This document shows, one piece after another, positions 8,726 through 16,125 of a stretch of DNA of 64,000 bases. Every line of letters begins with the position of its first letter. Positions within the stretch are counted from its first letter, which is position 1. The stretch is from contig NZ_JACZEP010000017.1 in NCBI RefSeq assembly GCF_014863355.1, positions 1 through 64,000 on the forward strand, given 5' to 3'. The stretch comes from Aminobacter carboxidus (GTDB lineage Bacteria > Pseudomonadota > Alphaproteobacteria > Rhizobiales > Rhizobiaceae). The notes beneath the pieces are model-generated. The model ran no database searches, was not told the DNA's origin, and saw only the letters and a program-made list of their open reading frames with translations. The translations under genes were made by a program, and so were the position numbers.

Positions 8726-9115
8726 ATGATGGCCGACTATCGAGAGATATCTCAGACGTACGCACACGAGGCGATAAAGACGTGCCTTGCCCTAAACTCT
8801 GGTGCCGTAGGCATCTTGCTGACGCAGGCAGGTGAGCTACGCGGGCAAGGGCTCGCCGATGACGTTAGCTGGGCTTCGCTTTTTTGGACCATAGGAGCAG
8901 CCTTAGCAGCCTTTTGCTGGTTCCTTGGCTTCCTCTCAACCCGCTATGTCGACAAGAGTGAAAGGGAAGCCGACCGAGTTGGCAATCTCAACATGGCTAA
9001 TCTCTATCACGGGATTGGCTTTTGGGTGTTGCTGCTTTCTTTGGTCTTATTCTTGATAGGCGCGATCTGCATCGCCTTGGCATTGGGCATGGAAGTTCCG
9101 GCGACGGCGACGTGA
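8726..9115 (+). CDS. Small integral membrane protein (129 aa)
   Basis: It has two long membrane helices (about residues 48-70 and 97-122) separated by a charged loop (RYVDKSEREADRVGNL). A weaker hydrophobic stretch lies at residues 20-33. The start follows a GGGGG ribosome site, with a double ATG at 8726/8729. I see no recognisable family. It precedes the DUF2806 gene in the same direction. Confidence 0.6.
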   Translation: MMADYREISQTYAHEAIKTCLALNSGAVGILLTQAGELRGQGLADDVSWASLFWTIGAALAAFCWFLGFLSTRYVDKSEREADRVGNLNMANLYHGIGFWVLLLSLVLFLIGAICIALALGMEVPATAT

Positions 9116-9142
9116 CCGGACCTATTGCCTAAACGAAAAAAG

Positions 9143-9168
9143 GCCCCGCCACCTTTCGGTGACGGGGC
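9143..9168. terminator. Hairpin with A-run, best read leftward
   Basis: An 11-bp stem with one mismatch (GCCCCGCCACC pairs with GGTGACGGGGC) and a TTTC loop. The six A residues lie on the left, so the poly-U tail exists only on the minus strand; it may block leftward read-through from the prophage late region. Confidence 0.55.
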
Positions 9169-9237
9169 GGTCGCATGGGTATTGCTGGCCAAATCACCTT
9201 CGACCTATGATCACCGTCGGCAAACGGGGGATAGATA

Positions 9238-10293
9238 TTGGGTGACGAAAATACAAATGAAGAAATCGGTGTATCAGTTGAGCTGACGCCTACAGGCTTT
9301 ACAGCGAAGATCAAATCACGTTTTGCCTCGGGATTGGACCGATTCCTGGGAACCACATTCAACAGCAAGAGCTTGGCGGTTGAGGCTCAAAATGCTGAGG
9401 CAAAAGCGATTTCGGACGCGAAGATCAAGTTGATCAAGGCGGTAGGCGACCTCGGCGTTGAACGGCTGAAACATGACCCTGGATTTGCTGATAGGGCGAT
9501 AGACAGTTTTTTGCCGACAATCATACGTCGTCAGGAAAATAAGGAAGCAGTGCTCGAATTGGCACTCGAGGATCTGCGGCAGAACCCGCCTTCAGAACAG
9601 CAGGCAACGGCCGGAGACGACAAACTTGATGACGCATTTCTGAACCGCTTCGAGCGATATGCCGAAGATGCAAGTGAGGAAGTGCTGAGAGCGAAATGGG
9701 CAAAGGTACTCGCCTCTGAAATCAGAAAGCCTGGCACCTTCTCCACGAAAGTGCTTCGTACTGTAGACGAACTCGATGCGCCAACTGCTGAGCTGTTCGA
9801 AGCCTTTTGCCGCAACCGCCTGGGTGGCGTTGTCATCAGGTGCCTTTCTGGGAAATTGTCCTTTGCAGACGAAACAAGGCTAGTTTCCTCCGGGCTGCTT
9901 GTTGACCCTGGGATTGGAGGACAGCAGCGAACCTTCACTGAGAAGGTCGACGAAGGCGGGACAGCTCTCTGGCTAACGAGCGTTGAAATCGCAGTCGTAG
10001 GTATAGCTAAAGATACTCCCATTCCTAAAGGCGAACTTGTGCCCATAAAGAAATTGCCGGATGGGGTAGGAGTGCCTGTCTATGTCTTGACGGATGTAGG
10101 GACTGCCATCTCATCAATAATACCTGACAGCCAGGAACAGGCATTGGCCGCCTATATGACCAAGTTGGAGACCTTCTTAGCCCCGGCGGATGTTCGGGAA
10201 TATCGTCTCAACGAACATGGCGAGCTCGTGGTGAGGAACATCTGGCGTCATGATGCCACCTCCGGTCCGTTACCCAGTGACGGTACCGTCTGA
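9238..10293 (+). CDS. DUF2806-family protein, copy 1 (351 aa)
   Basis: This soluble protein is clearly homologous to the one encoded at 39476-40489. They share RFERYAEDAS, WAKVLASEIRKPGT, VLRTVDELDA and QENKEAVLELALEDLR in the same order. I assign both to DUF2806, whose function is unknown. The likely start is TTG 9238 behind GGGGG. The gene points rightward and ends 20 bp from the convergent end of the phage late operon. Base composition is visibly less GC-rich than the structural genes, which fits phage-carried cargo. Confidence 0.7.
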   Translation: MGDENTNEEIGVSVELTPTGFTAKIKSRFASGLDRFLGTTFNSKSLAVEAQNAEAKAISDAKIKLIKAVGDLGVERLKHDPGFADRAIDSFLPTIIRRQENKEAVLELALEDLRQNPPSEQQATAGDDKLDDAFLNRFERYAEDASEEVLRAKWAKVLASEIRKPGTFSTKVLRTVDELDAPTAELFEAFCRNRLGGVVIRCLSGKLSFADETRLVSSGLLVDPGIGGQQRTFTEKVDEGGTALWLTSVEIAVVGIAKDTPIPKGELVPIKKLPDGVGVPVYVLTDVGTAISSIIPDSQEQALAAYMTKLETFLAPADVREYRLNEHGELVVRNIWRHDATSGPLPSDGTV

Positions 10294-10313
10294 GTTGCAA
10301 TAAGTTGTTTATT

Positions 10314-10691
10314 TCACTGCGTACGCAGCAATTTCATGAAGGCATCCCACCAGTAGACCGCGAACCCAACGATCATTCCGGACAGGGATGCGCTGGCGAT
10401 GCCGGTGACGAACAAGGCGCCGATGCCGCGCTGCTTCCATTGTTTGACCTCGTCGGTGACCTTCTTGGCGTCGCCGAGGTCTTCGCGCACCTCAGCGACA
10501 TCGTGCTTGACCCCGACAAGGCTGGAACTGAGGTCGCCGACGTCGCGGACCAGGTCGTCTACCCGCCGGTGAATAGCGGACCGATGGTTGTCGGCGCGCT
10601 TGTTGCTATGCGCCATTTGTTGGCTGAGGTTCTGGACTTCGGCTCGCAATCTGCCGATCGCCTCCGAGATGTCATCGAGATTCGTCGTCAT
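10314..10691 (-). CDS. DUF1515-like coiled-coil membrane protein (125 aa)
   Basis: Residues 5-75 form heptad-like coiled coil (DDISEAIGRLRAEVQNLSQQ and VGVKHDVAEVREDLGD). One membrane helix follows at about residues 92-115. I place it with DUF1515, a family of about 130 residues found in rhizobial prophages. It is the last gene of the late operon, and its ATG overlaps the previous stop (TGATG). A role in lysis or superinfection control is possible but unproven. Confidence 0.6.
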   Translation of the reverse strand: MTTNLDDISEAIGRLRAEVQNLSQQMAHSNKRADNHRSAIHRRVDDLVRDVGDLSSSLVGVKHDVAEVREDLGDAKKVTDEVKQWKQRGIGALFVTGIASASLSGMIVGFAVYWWDAFMKLLRTQ

Positions 10692-11002
10692 CAGGGGCGC
10701 CCCGCCTCGTATCCGGACTTCACCTTGAGGTACCAGCCGTTGCAGCGGGCGCCACGGTCGTTGGCGCGGTCCAGGGCGTCGTCTGACCTCCGGATCACAA
10801 TCCGGGCCTCGACGCCGATACCGCGTGCCGCATAGGGCTCCCTGGCGCCGCAATCGGCAGGAGGGTTCGGGAGGATGACGCCGGCGTTGGCCCGGCCCGT
10901 CGTTTCAGCGGCCTGTCTCAGCGCGTGATCAGCGCATGAGAAACCGGAGATCATCGGCATCGAGACGACAAGCGCGACCCGAAGCAGCAAGCTGTGCCTC
11001 AT
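10691..11002 (-). CDS. Outer spanin candidate (Rz1-like, 103 aa)
   Basis: ATG 11002 lies inside the preceding gene, in another frame, giving a 74-bp overlap like Rz/Rz1. The product has a signal peptide (LLLRVALVVSMPMISGFSC) ending in a cysteine, though the lipobox is imperfect. A short periplasmic domain with three further cysteines follows. Outer spanins are small lipoproteins that join an inner-membrane partner to fuse the membranes at lysis. The assignment rests mainly on position and shape. Confidence 0.5.
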   Translation of the reverse strand: MRHSLLLRVALVVSMPMISGFSCADHALRQAAETTGRANAGVILPNPPADCGAREPYAARGIGVEARIVIRRSDDALDRANDRGARCNGWYLKVKSGYEAGRP

Positions 11003-11354
11003 ACTCGGCTTCCTTCTGCTGGTTGGTGACATCGAGCTCGGCCTCGCGGGCTTGCGCCGCCGCGAGCAGCTCCGCGAATCCTTCTGTGGCCGCACGGCCG
11101 GCGGCGAGCTGCCGCCGGGTTTCGGCGAGCTCGGCCTCGGCGGCGATGAGCTTGGCCTCCTGGACATACCCGGCAAGCGCGGCCTTGCGTTCCCTATCGA
11201 CGCGGCCGTCGGTGACGACCTCGAGCGCGGTACCAAGGATGGGGATGCCGCGGAGGGGGCCCAGCGGGATCCCCTCATAGATCACCAGCATGACGAGGAC
11301 TGCAGCAGCCGCGCCGGCGAGCGCGGAGATGGCGTCGCGGATCGTGGTGATCAT
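10929..11354 (-). CDS. Inner spanin candidate (Rz-like, 141 aa)
   Basis: One N-terminal membrane helix (about residues 10-28) is followed by a long coiled coil (RKAALAGYVQEAKLIAAEAE and onward) and the ending CRLDADDLRFLMR, a form common at the ends of phage Rz proteins. It follows the endolysin and holin candidate and overlaps the putative outer spanin. The start ATG overlaps the stop of the upstream gene by 4 bp. Confidence 0.65.
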   Translation of the reverse strand: MITTIRDAISALAGAAAAVLVMLVIYEGIPLGPLRGIPILGTALEVVTDGRVDRERKAALAGYVQEAKLIAAEAELAETRRQLAAGRAATEGFAELLAAAQAREAELDVTNQQKEAEYEAQLAASGRACRLDADDLRFLMR

Positions 11355-11680
11355 TCTTCACCCCCTTTCGGGGTGGGATCAGGCTGGACAACAACGACGG
11401 TCTGTTCCGGCGCCGGCGTTGGGGCCTGAGGCGGTTCAGAGTAGGGTCGGGCTGTTCTCGTCGTCAGGATCGCCGCGATATCCTGCGCGGTCGCAAACCC
11501 GGTGTAGCCGGTGATCAGCACCATCACGACGACCTGCCAGCCCCAAGCGAGGGTTTCGTTGAGGCGGGTGTCCTCGGCATCGATGAGCAGGAACAGCTGG
11601 CAACAAGCCCAGACCAGCACGGCATAGATGATGATCCGCCGCCATTTCCATGACGGCTCCCCGGTCTGTGGCTTCGCCAT
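11351..11680 (-). CDS. Holin candidate, two-helix membrane protein (109 aa)
   Basis: It has two membrane helices (about residues 15-34 and 45-68), a charged N-terminus (KPQTGEPSWKWRR) and a proline-rich cytoplasmic tail. It sits directly between the endolysin and spanin genes, the usual place for a holin, which forms the lesion through which endolysin reaches the cell wall. I rely on topology and context; there is no family signature. Confidence 0.55.
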   Translation of the reverse strand: MAKPQTGEPSWKWRRIIIYAVLVWACCQLFLLIDAEDTRLNETLAWGWQVVVMVLITGYTGFATAQDIAAILTTRTARPYSEPPQAPTPAPEQTVVVVQPDPTPKGGEE

Positions 11681-11681
11681 G

Positions 11682-12254
11682 TCAGGCCTCGTTCTGGGAA
11701 AGAGTGCCGGCAGCCGCCAGGCGCACCTTGCGGACGTTCGCGGGGCGGTTGATGTAGGCAGGCCGGATCACGCCGACACATTGCGCCTTGGGCTTGCGAC
11801 GGATGTTGAAGGCGTCGTCCTGGTTGGCACCAAGCATGTGGAAGTGGGTGTTATCCTCGCCGACATACATCGCGACGTGACCGCCGCCTGTGCGCTTGAA
11901 CACCAGGATGTCGCCAAGCATGGCGTCGGCGACAGGCACCTTCACCCAGCCGGCTCCACCGTTCGCCCACGCGAGCGCGGAGAGGTAGCTGGCGACAGGT
12001 TCCCGGCCGGCGCGGGTGGCCGCGATCGCCATGCCCAGACCGCACCACGGGATAGAGTCGTGTTCATAGAAGTCGGCCGCCCACTTGTTGTAAGCGGTCG
12101 GGTACGCCTTTCCGACTTCATCCGCCCACGCCAGAATCTGCGGGTTGTTCTTCGCGCCGGCGGTCTCCAGCGTCCCGTACAGCGACAGAGCGGCGACAAG
12201 CATTTTGGGCGCGGTCTCGCGAGCGAGCCACGCGTATTGCGCGGGCAGCGTCAT
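11682..12254 (-). CDS. Endolysin of the TIGR02594 (NlpC/P60-CHAP-like) type
   Basis: This 190-residue protein has the TIGR02594 features: an N-terminal LARETAP helix, NNPQILAWADEVG, the catalytic-cysteine segment SIPWCGLGMA (Cys near residue 71), GDILVFKR, and the histidine segment GGGHVAMYVGED, then LGANQDDAFNI. Such proteins cut peptidoglycan peptides and serve as endolysins in rhizobial and other proteobacterial phages. It lacks a signal peptide, so it needs the neighbouring holin candidate. Confidence 0.8.
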   Translation of the reverse strand: MTLPAQYAWLARETAPKMLVAALSLYGTLETAGAKNNPQILAWADEVGKAYPTAYNKWAADFYEHDSIPWCGLGMAIAATRAGREPVASYLSALAWANGGAGWVKVPVADAMLGDILVFKRTGGGHVAMYVGEDNTHFHMLGANQDDAFNIRRKPKAQCVGVIRPAYINRPANVRKVRLAAAGTLSQNEA

Positions 12255-12292
12255 GGCAGTTCCCTTCAGTGTTGGTGGGGTGGCAGGCGGCC

Positions 12293-12409
12293 TCAGTGGC
12301 CGCAGGTCAGCATCCCGCAGATCGCGGCGCGCTCGGCGTCGGGGTCGACGTGGTGGACGGACTGGCAGGCCGGCAGCAGCAGAACGAAGATGACGACAAG
12401 CGCTCTCAT
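12293..12409 (-). CDS. Very small lipoprotein (38 aa)
   Basis: The sequence MRALVVIFVLLLPACQS is a short lipoprotein signal with a lipobox-like LLPAC, followed by about 20 residues ending with two cysteines. The ATG overlaps the stop of the upstream gene (12406) by 4 bp. It may be a lysis or surface-exclusion lipoprotein; no family recognised. Confidence 0.5.
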   Translation of the reverse strand: MRALVVIFVLLLPACQSVHHVDPDAERAAICGMLTCGH

Positions 12410-12915
12410 GGCGAGACGGTGCGGAACGGATTGAACATCGCCTTGATCATGTGCCGGCGGCCGTCGTTGGCGCTCCAATGCCAGCCCACCCAGATCTTGA
12501 TGAAGCGGTTGCCAGGCAGCATCTGGTCGCGCCGATACGAGAAGTAGCGGCGCCCGTTAGCAGCCTGCATGACGACGAGGCGAGAGACGGTTCGGCCGCG
12601 ATCGAAATCGACGACGCCGCTGTCGGAAACGATCAGCACGCCGGCGGTGTCGAAACCGAGAACGTAGGCGTCGAACCCATAACCCGGGTTTCGCCAGAGC
12701 CACCAGCACGCCGTCTTGAAACGACCCCAGACCGTCGACGGCTTGTCGACGAAGCCATAGATGTCGTCGTCGTGGGTGTGGACGGAGGCAAAGACGCCGG
12801 GCAGCCGCTGGAGGTTGGCGACTGCAGCCCATCCCGCCCAGATCGGCGCGGTGATCATCACGAACAAATTGAAGGCGAGCGAAAGCGGCGCCATCAGGAG
12901 ATAGCGGACATACAT
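12406..12915 (-). CDS. DUF7338-like phage membrane protein (169 aa)
   Basis: An N-terminal membrane helix (about residues 8-33) precedes a soluble domain with WLWRNPGYGFDAYVLGFD and a basic C-terminus that includes KIWVGWHW. I recognise the layout as the DUF7338 type of phage protein that sits near lysis genes. Function unknown. It is first in the leftward lysis cluster, after the rightward glycosylation cargo. Confidence 0.55.
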   Translation of the reverse strand: MYVRYLLMAPLSLAFNLFVMITAPIWAGWAAVANLQRLPGVFASVHTHDDDIYGFVDKPSTVWGRFKTACWWLWRNPGYGFDAYVLGFDTAGVLIVSDSGVVDFDRGRTVSRLVVMQAANGRRYFSYRRDQMLPGNRFIKIWVGWHWSANDGRRHMIKAMFNPFRTVSP

Positions 12916-13063
12916 GGCAAGTTCCTCTTTGGGCGTGCGCCGTCATTCCCGCAGGGTGCGGGTCAGGCGTGCGAAATTCGAAGACGGTTGAAACGTAGCA
13001 ATTGCAACCAAAGTGTATAGGCGATAACACCAACCTTGGGTTTGACTTGGGGTTGGGGTGGGA

Positions 13064-13723
13064 ATGTTTAGCGAAAGCTATCCGGAGTTCATGTTGCGTT
13101 GGTATCTATATCGGCGGTGGAGGCGGCCGCCGAACCCGACGCGGAAGGCGGAATTCACTTTCTACAAGCTGATGAATTCTTCACCTCGTGGCGGACTGTT
13201 CATCGATCTCGGTGCCAATGTTGGCGATGTGACCAACCGTGCGCTTGGTTACGGGATGCGCGTGATCGCTTTCGAGCCTGATCCGGTGGCGCGACGGGTC
13301 CTCACCGAGCGATTTAGCGGCAACGATCGGGTCACGATCATCCCGAAGGCCGTCGGTGCTTCTGCGCGAACAGCTATGTTTTATCAGCGGCCCGATATCG
13401 CCAATGTTGGCAAGACACAGTCGTCGTCGCTGCTTGAGACCCACGAGCATGCTAGTGGCAGCCAGCTTGAGGTGGAAGTGATTGACTTGGTGCAATTTCT
13501 CCGAGACCTGCGCGAGCCCGTTTCGGTGATAAAGATGGACATCGAGGGTGCAGAGGTCGAATGTTTGGAAGTGCTATTCGAGTCAGGCATTTATCGTAAC
13601 ATTGGCAGCATGTTGGTCGAAACGCACGACCGTCTATTTCCGCATCTGTCAGGGCGCTTAGACCGAATTCGAGACCGGATCGCAGCAGAGCAGCTATCTC
13701 ATATCTCCCTGGATTGGGGTTGA
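13064..13723 (+). CDS. FkbM-family SAM methyltransferase (phage cargo)
   Basis: The motif I variant FIDLGANVGDVT near residue 47, AFEPDP, and the late motif KMDIEGAEVECLE identify the FkbM family, which O-methylates sugars or other small hydroxyls using S-adenosylmethionine. It is about 220 residues and full-length. GTG 13058 is an alternative start. It points rightward against the leftward late operon and overlaps the glycosyltransferase start by one base, so the pair is co-translated. Codon use looks less GC-rich than the phage core. The pair probably changes the host surface or a virion protein. Confidence 0.88.
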   Translation: MFSESYPEFMLRWYLYRRWRRPPNPTRKAEFTFYKLMNSSPRGGLFIDLGANVGDVTNRALGYGMRVIAFEPDPVARRVLTERFSGNDRVTIIPKAVGASARTAMFYQRPDIANVGKTQSSSLLETHEHASGSQLEVEVIDLVQFLRDLREPVSVIKMDIEGAEVECLEVLFESGIYRNIGSMLVETHDRLFPHLSGRLDRIRDRIAAEQLSHISLDWG

Positions 13724-14484
13724 TGCGGCGCTATGTCATCAATCTTGATCGAGATACTGCGCGACTAGCATGGATGACAGACGCGTTCCGAAGGGTGGGA
13801 CTTTGTTTTGAACGCTATGCCGCAGTAAATAAGGATCAGCTGTCTGACGAAGCAGTCAGTCGCGCGTCGGGGAACGCTGGCTGGTCACGAGGAGAGATCG
13901 CCTGTTTCCTGAGCCATGTCGCTGTCTGGAAGCAGATTGCCTTAGGTGCCGAACCCTATGCCGCAATCTTTGAAGACGACGTGCACCTCTCCCCTAATGC
14001 TGCGTTCTTCCTGACCGAGACATCTTGGATTCCGCCGGATGTGGATCTGATCAAACTTGAGACCACGCTTAATCCGGTTCGTGTCGGAGAGCGGAAATTC
14101 GACTTCGCAGGCCACGGCCTGGTCAAGTTACAGAGCTTCCACAACGGATCCGCTGGTTACATCATCTCTCGGCAGCACGCCGCGCTGTTGGCGGCTTCCG
14201 CAGATCAGATCGATAGACCGGTAGATGACTTTATTTTTGACTTGCACAAAGCGACTTGCTGGCAGCTTTCACCAGCTATTTGCATTCAAGACATGTTTCT
14301 GCCCGGAAGTGGTAAGATAGCCAGCACGCTTGAACAGGGAAGGCAGGACGCCCGAGGCGCAAAGCGCCTCAAGACACGCCAGTCATTTCTCCAGAAGCTC
14401 GTGCGCGAAACGAAGCGACTGGTCTCAAAAGTGATGGGCCAGCGTCGCGCAGTCATCCCATTTGCTATCCTGCCTAACAGCTAA
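13723..14484 (+). CDS. Glycosyltransferase family 25 protein (phage cargo)
   Basis: The sequence starts RRYVINLDRDTARLAWM and has the GT25 signature EIACFLSHVAVWKQIA, then the catalytic/metal FEDDVHL motif, and later GSAGYIISRQHA and the VDDFIF motif. GT25 enzymes add sugars to lipopolysaccharide or to proteins. ATG 13723 overlaps the FkbM stop (TGATG). With FkbM it forms a two-gene cassette that could cause serotype conversion, blocking superinfection, or decorate the adjacent tail fibre. Confidence 0.88.
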   Translation: MRRYVINLDRDTARLAWMTDAFRRVGLCFERYAAVNKDQLSDEAVSRASGNAGWSRGEIACFLSHVAVWKQIALGAEPYAAIFEDDVHLSPNAAFFLTETSWIPPDVDLIKLETTLNPVRVGERKFDFAGHGLVKLQSFHNGSAGYIISRQHAALLAASADQIDRPVDDFIFDLHKATCWQLSPAICIQDMFLPGSGKIASTLEQGRQDARGAKRLKTRQSFLQKLVRETKRLVSKVMGQRRAVIPFAILPNS

Positions 14485-14493
14485 GGCGCTTTC

Positions 14494-14835
14494 TCACGGC
14501 CAGTCGAGAGCCGGCAGATCGGCAATAAACTCAGCTACTGTCGGCTGCGGACGCTGTCCGCCCTCGACCTTTTCGAGCTCGGAGTAGGCATAGGTCCAGA
14601 CCGCGTCACGCCAAGCGACGAACGCGAGGGCCTCAACAGCCCACTGCGCATTGGTACTGCCGACGTAGGTCGAAAGAGATACCGCCCCATCGTACCGGCG
14701 CTCACGGGCCTTTACGTCAAGCAACGCGACAATGGCCGCCGTATAGTCGGATTCGATCGGCGCGGGAGCCGGCGGTGCTTGCCAATCGCTATCTTGAATT
14801 TCATCTCCGGACAGCAAGTCGATGGTTCTGAGCAC
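14494..14835 (-). CDS. Tail fibre-associated (assembly chaperone-like) protein (113 aa)
   Basis: It starts 3 bp after the tail fibre gene. The C-terminal half (AQWAVEALAFVAWRDAVWTYAYSELEKVEGGQRP) matches the pattern of small phage proteins that accompany tail fibres and assist folding. No catalytic motif. The assignment rests on pattern and position. Confidence 0.55.
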   Translation of the reverse strand: MLRTIDLLSGDEIQDSDWQAPPAPAPIESDYTAAIVALLDVKARERRYDGAVSLSTYVGSTNAQWAVEALAFVAWRDAVWTYAYSELEKVEGGQRPQPTVAEFIADLPALDWP

Positions 14836-14838
14836 GGT

Positions 14839-16125
14839 TCATACCTCGTAGGTGACGTTAAGGGATCCGGCGTCGAATGTGTTAGTGCCGGCAACAGTCG
14901 TGATACGAACCCGATCAAGCGGCGCCGAAAGCGCCTTTGATCCGCCACCAACTGATACGTAAGCAGCATCGCTGAGCCCGGTGGTTATGGATGCAGCCCA
15001 AGTGTTGGTTGCCAAATCTTCGCGGGTCAGTTCGATGCTGCCATGGATAGTCGCGGCAGCAGAGTTGTTCGTGTGAACGATGAAGCCCGTCGAATGAGCA
15101 TTCGTGATAACGGCATTGGTTATACCGCTTGTGCAACCACCATAGCCCGACGTTTCGATACCGCCGCTATCCCCAAGCTGGACAATCACAAGCGACGTAC
15201 CATTCGTTGAGACGCCGCTGAAATTGATCGTTATCTTTTTTGCATTGGTGGGAATGCTGGTTACATCGATCGCGGTGCCGGAAGTCGTGGCGATGTTGGT
15301 GCCACCCGCGATCCCGTCAGCCCATTCCGGAGCAGTTGCTCCAGCATTCATCTGATACTTCTGGCCGGCTGTTCCCTTCGCCAATCTGGCCTTGGCCTTG
15401 GCAGCAGTGAAATATTCGGTGTCGCCGGCTGCCGTGCTTGCCGGGATCGGCACGAACAGCTGAGTTCCTGCACCGTCACCGATCGCCAACACGTTGTCGT
15501 CGGTGTCCCACTCGACCTGGCCCTCACCGGTCGGCGTAGCCGTGGTGGCCTGTTTCAGCACAAGGAACGACGGATTGACGAGGATCCATGCACCGGCTGC
15601 AGAGTTCGCAGCGGTGTCGTAATTCAAGATGTAGCGGCCGCCGTCTAGAATATCTCCGGCCGCAAGAGCCACGTCGGCCCCGCCGACCATCTTTCGGATT
15701 GCCTTTGCACCGATGCTGGAGATGTTGAGAGTTGCCGCTGCTGTATTGTTCGATGCGGCCTCGAATGTGACGACGTCGAGGTCAACATAGGCCGTCATTG
15801 CGACAGCCAACGTCAGCGTCAAAGCGTTCGCAGCGCCACCGGCAAGCAGGAAGCTCATCTTCTCGCCGGAGTTGACGGCCCACGTCTGGTTGGTGGTGGT
15901 GTCGATGGCGAATACAGTGATCCAATTGGTGCCGTCATAGAACTTGTACAGCCAGATCGGATCGAGCGTATCGTCAACCCAGCGGAGGCCGGCGGTCACA
16001 TACGATGGCGCCGTCGGCCCCTTGTTGCCACTGTGTACTGCATCTCGCCACCCCATTAGGTCGGTCGCCAGTGCGGTTCCGCTCTTCGTGGTCGGGTTGA
16101 TCGTTCCGAAATCAGATTGGCTCAT
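14839..16125 (-). CDS. Tail fibre / receptor-binding protein
   Basis: This is a 428-residue, Ala/Thr/Gly/Asn-rich, beta-strand-rich protein. The N-terminal half has short repeats typical of fibre shafts, including WAVNSGEKMSFLLAG and GTAGQKYQMNAGATAPEW, the latter common in trimeric phage fibres. The C-terminal end (SAPLDRVRITTVAGTNTFDAG) is a beta-sandwich-like head. Its ATG overlaps the tip-protein stop by 4 bp. It probably determines host binding. Confidence 0.75.
   Translation of the reverse strand: MSQSDFGTINPTTKSGTALATDLMGWRDAVHSGNKGPTAPSYVTAGLRWVDDTLDPIWLYKFYDGTNWITVFAIDTTTNQTWAVNSGEKMSFLLAGGAANALTLTLAVAMTAYVDLDVVTFEAASNNTAAATLNISSIGAKAIRKMVGGADVALAAGDILDGGRYILNYDTAANSAAGAWILVNPSFLVLKQATTATPTGEGQVEWDTDDNVLAIGDGAGTQLFVPIPASTAAGDTEYFTAAKAKARLAKGTAGQKYQMNAGATAPEWADGIAGGTNIATTSGTAIDVTSIPTNAKKITINFSGVSTNGTSLVIVQLGDSGGIETSGYGGCTSGITNAVITNAHSTGFIVHTNNSAAATIHGSIELTREDLATNTWAASITTGLSDAAYVSVGGGSKALSAPLDRVRITTVAGTNTFDAGSLNVTYEV

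Noticed and set aside
14839-16125. Diversity-generating retroelement at the fibre gene
   Set aside because: No reverse transcriptase and no template/variable repeat pair is visible in the window.
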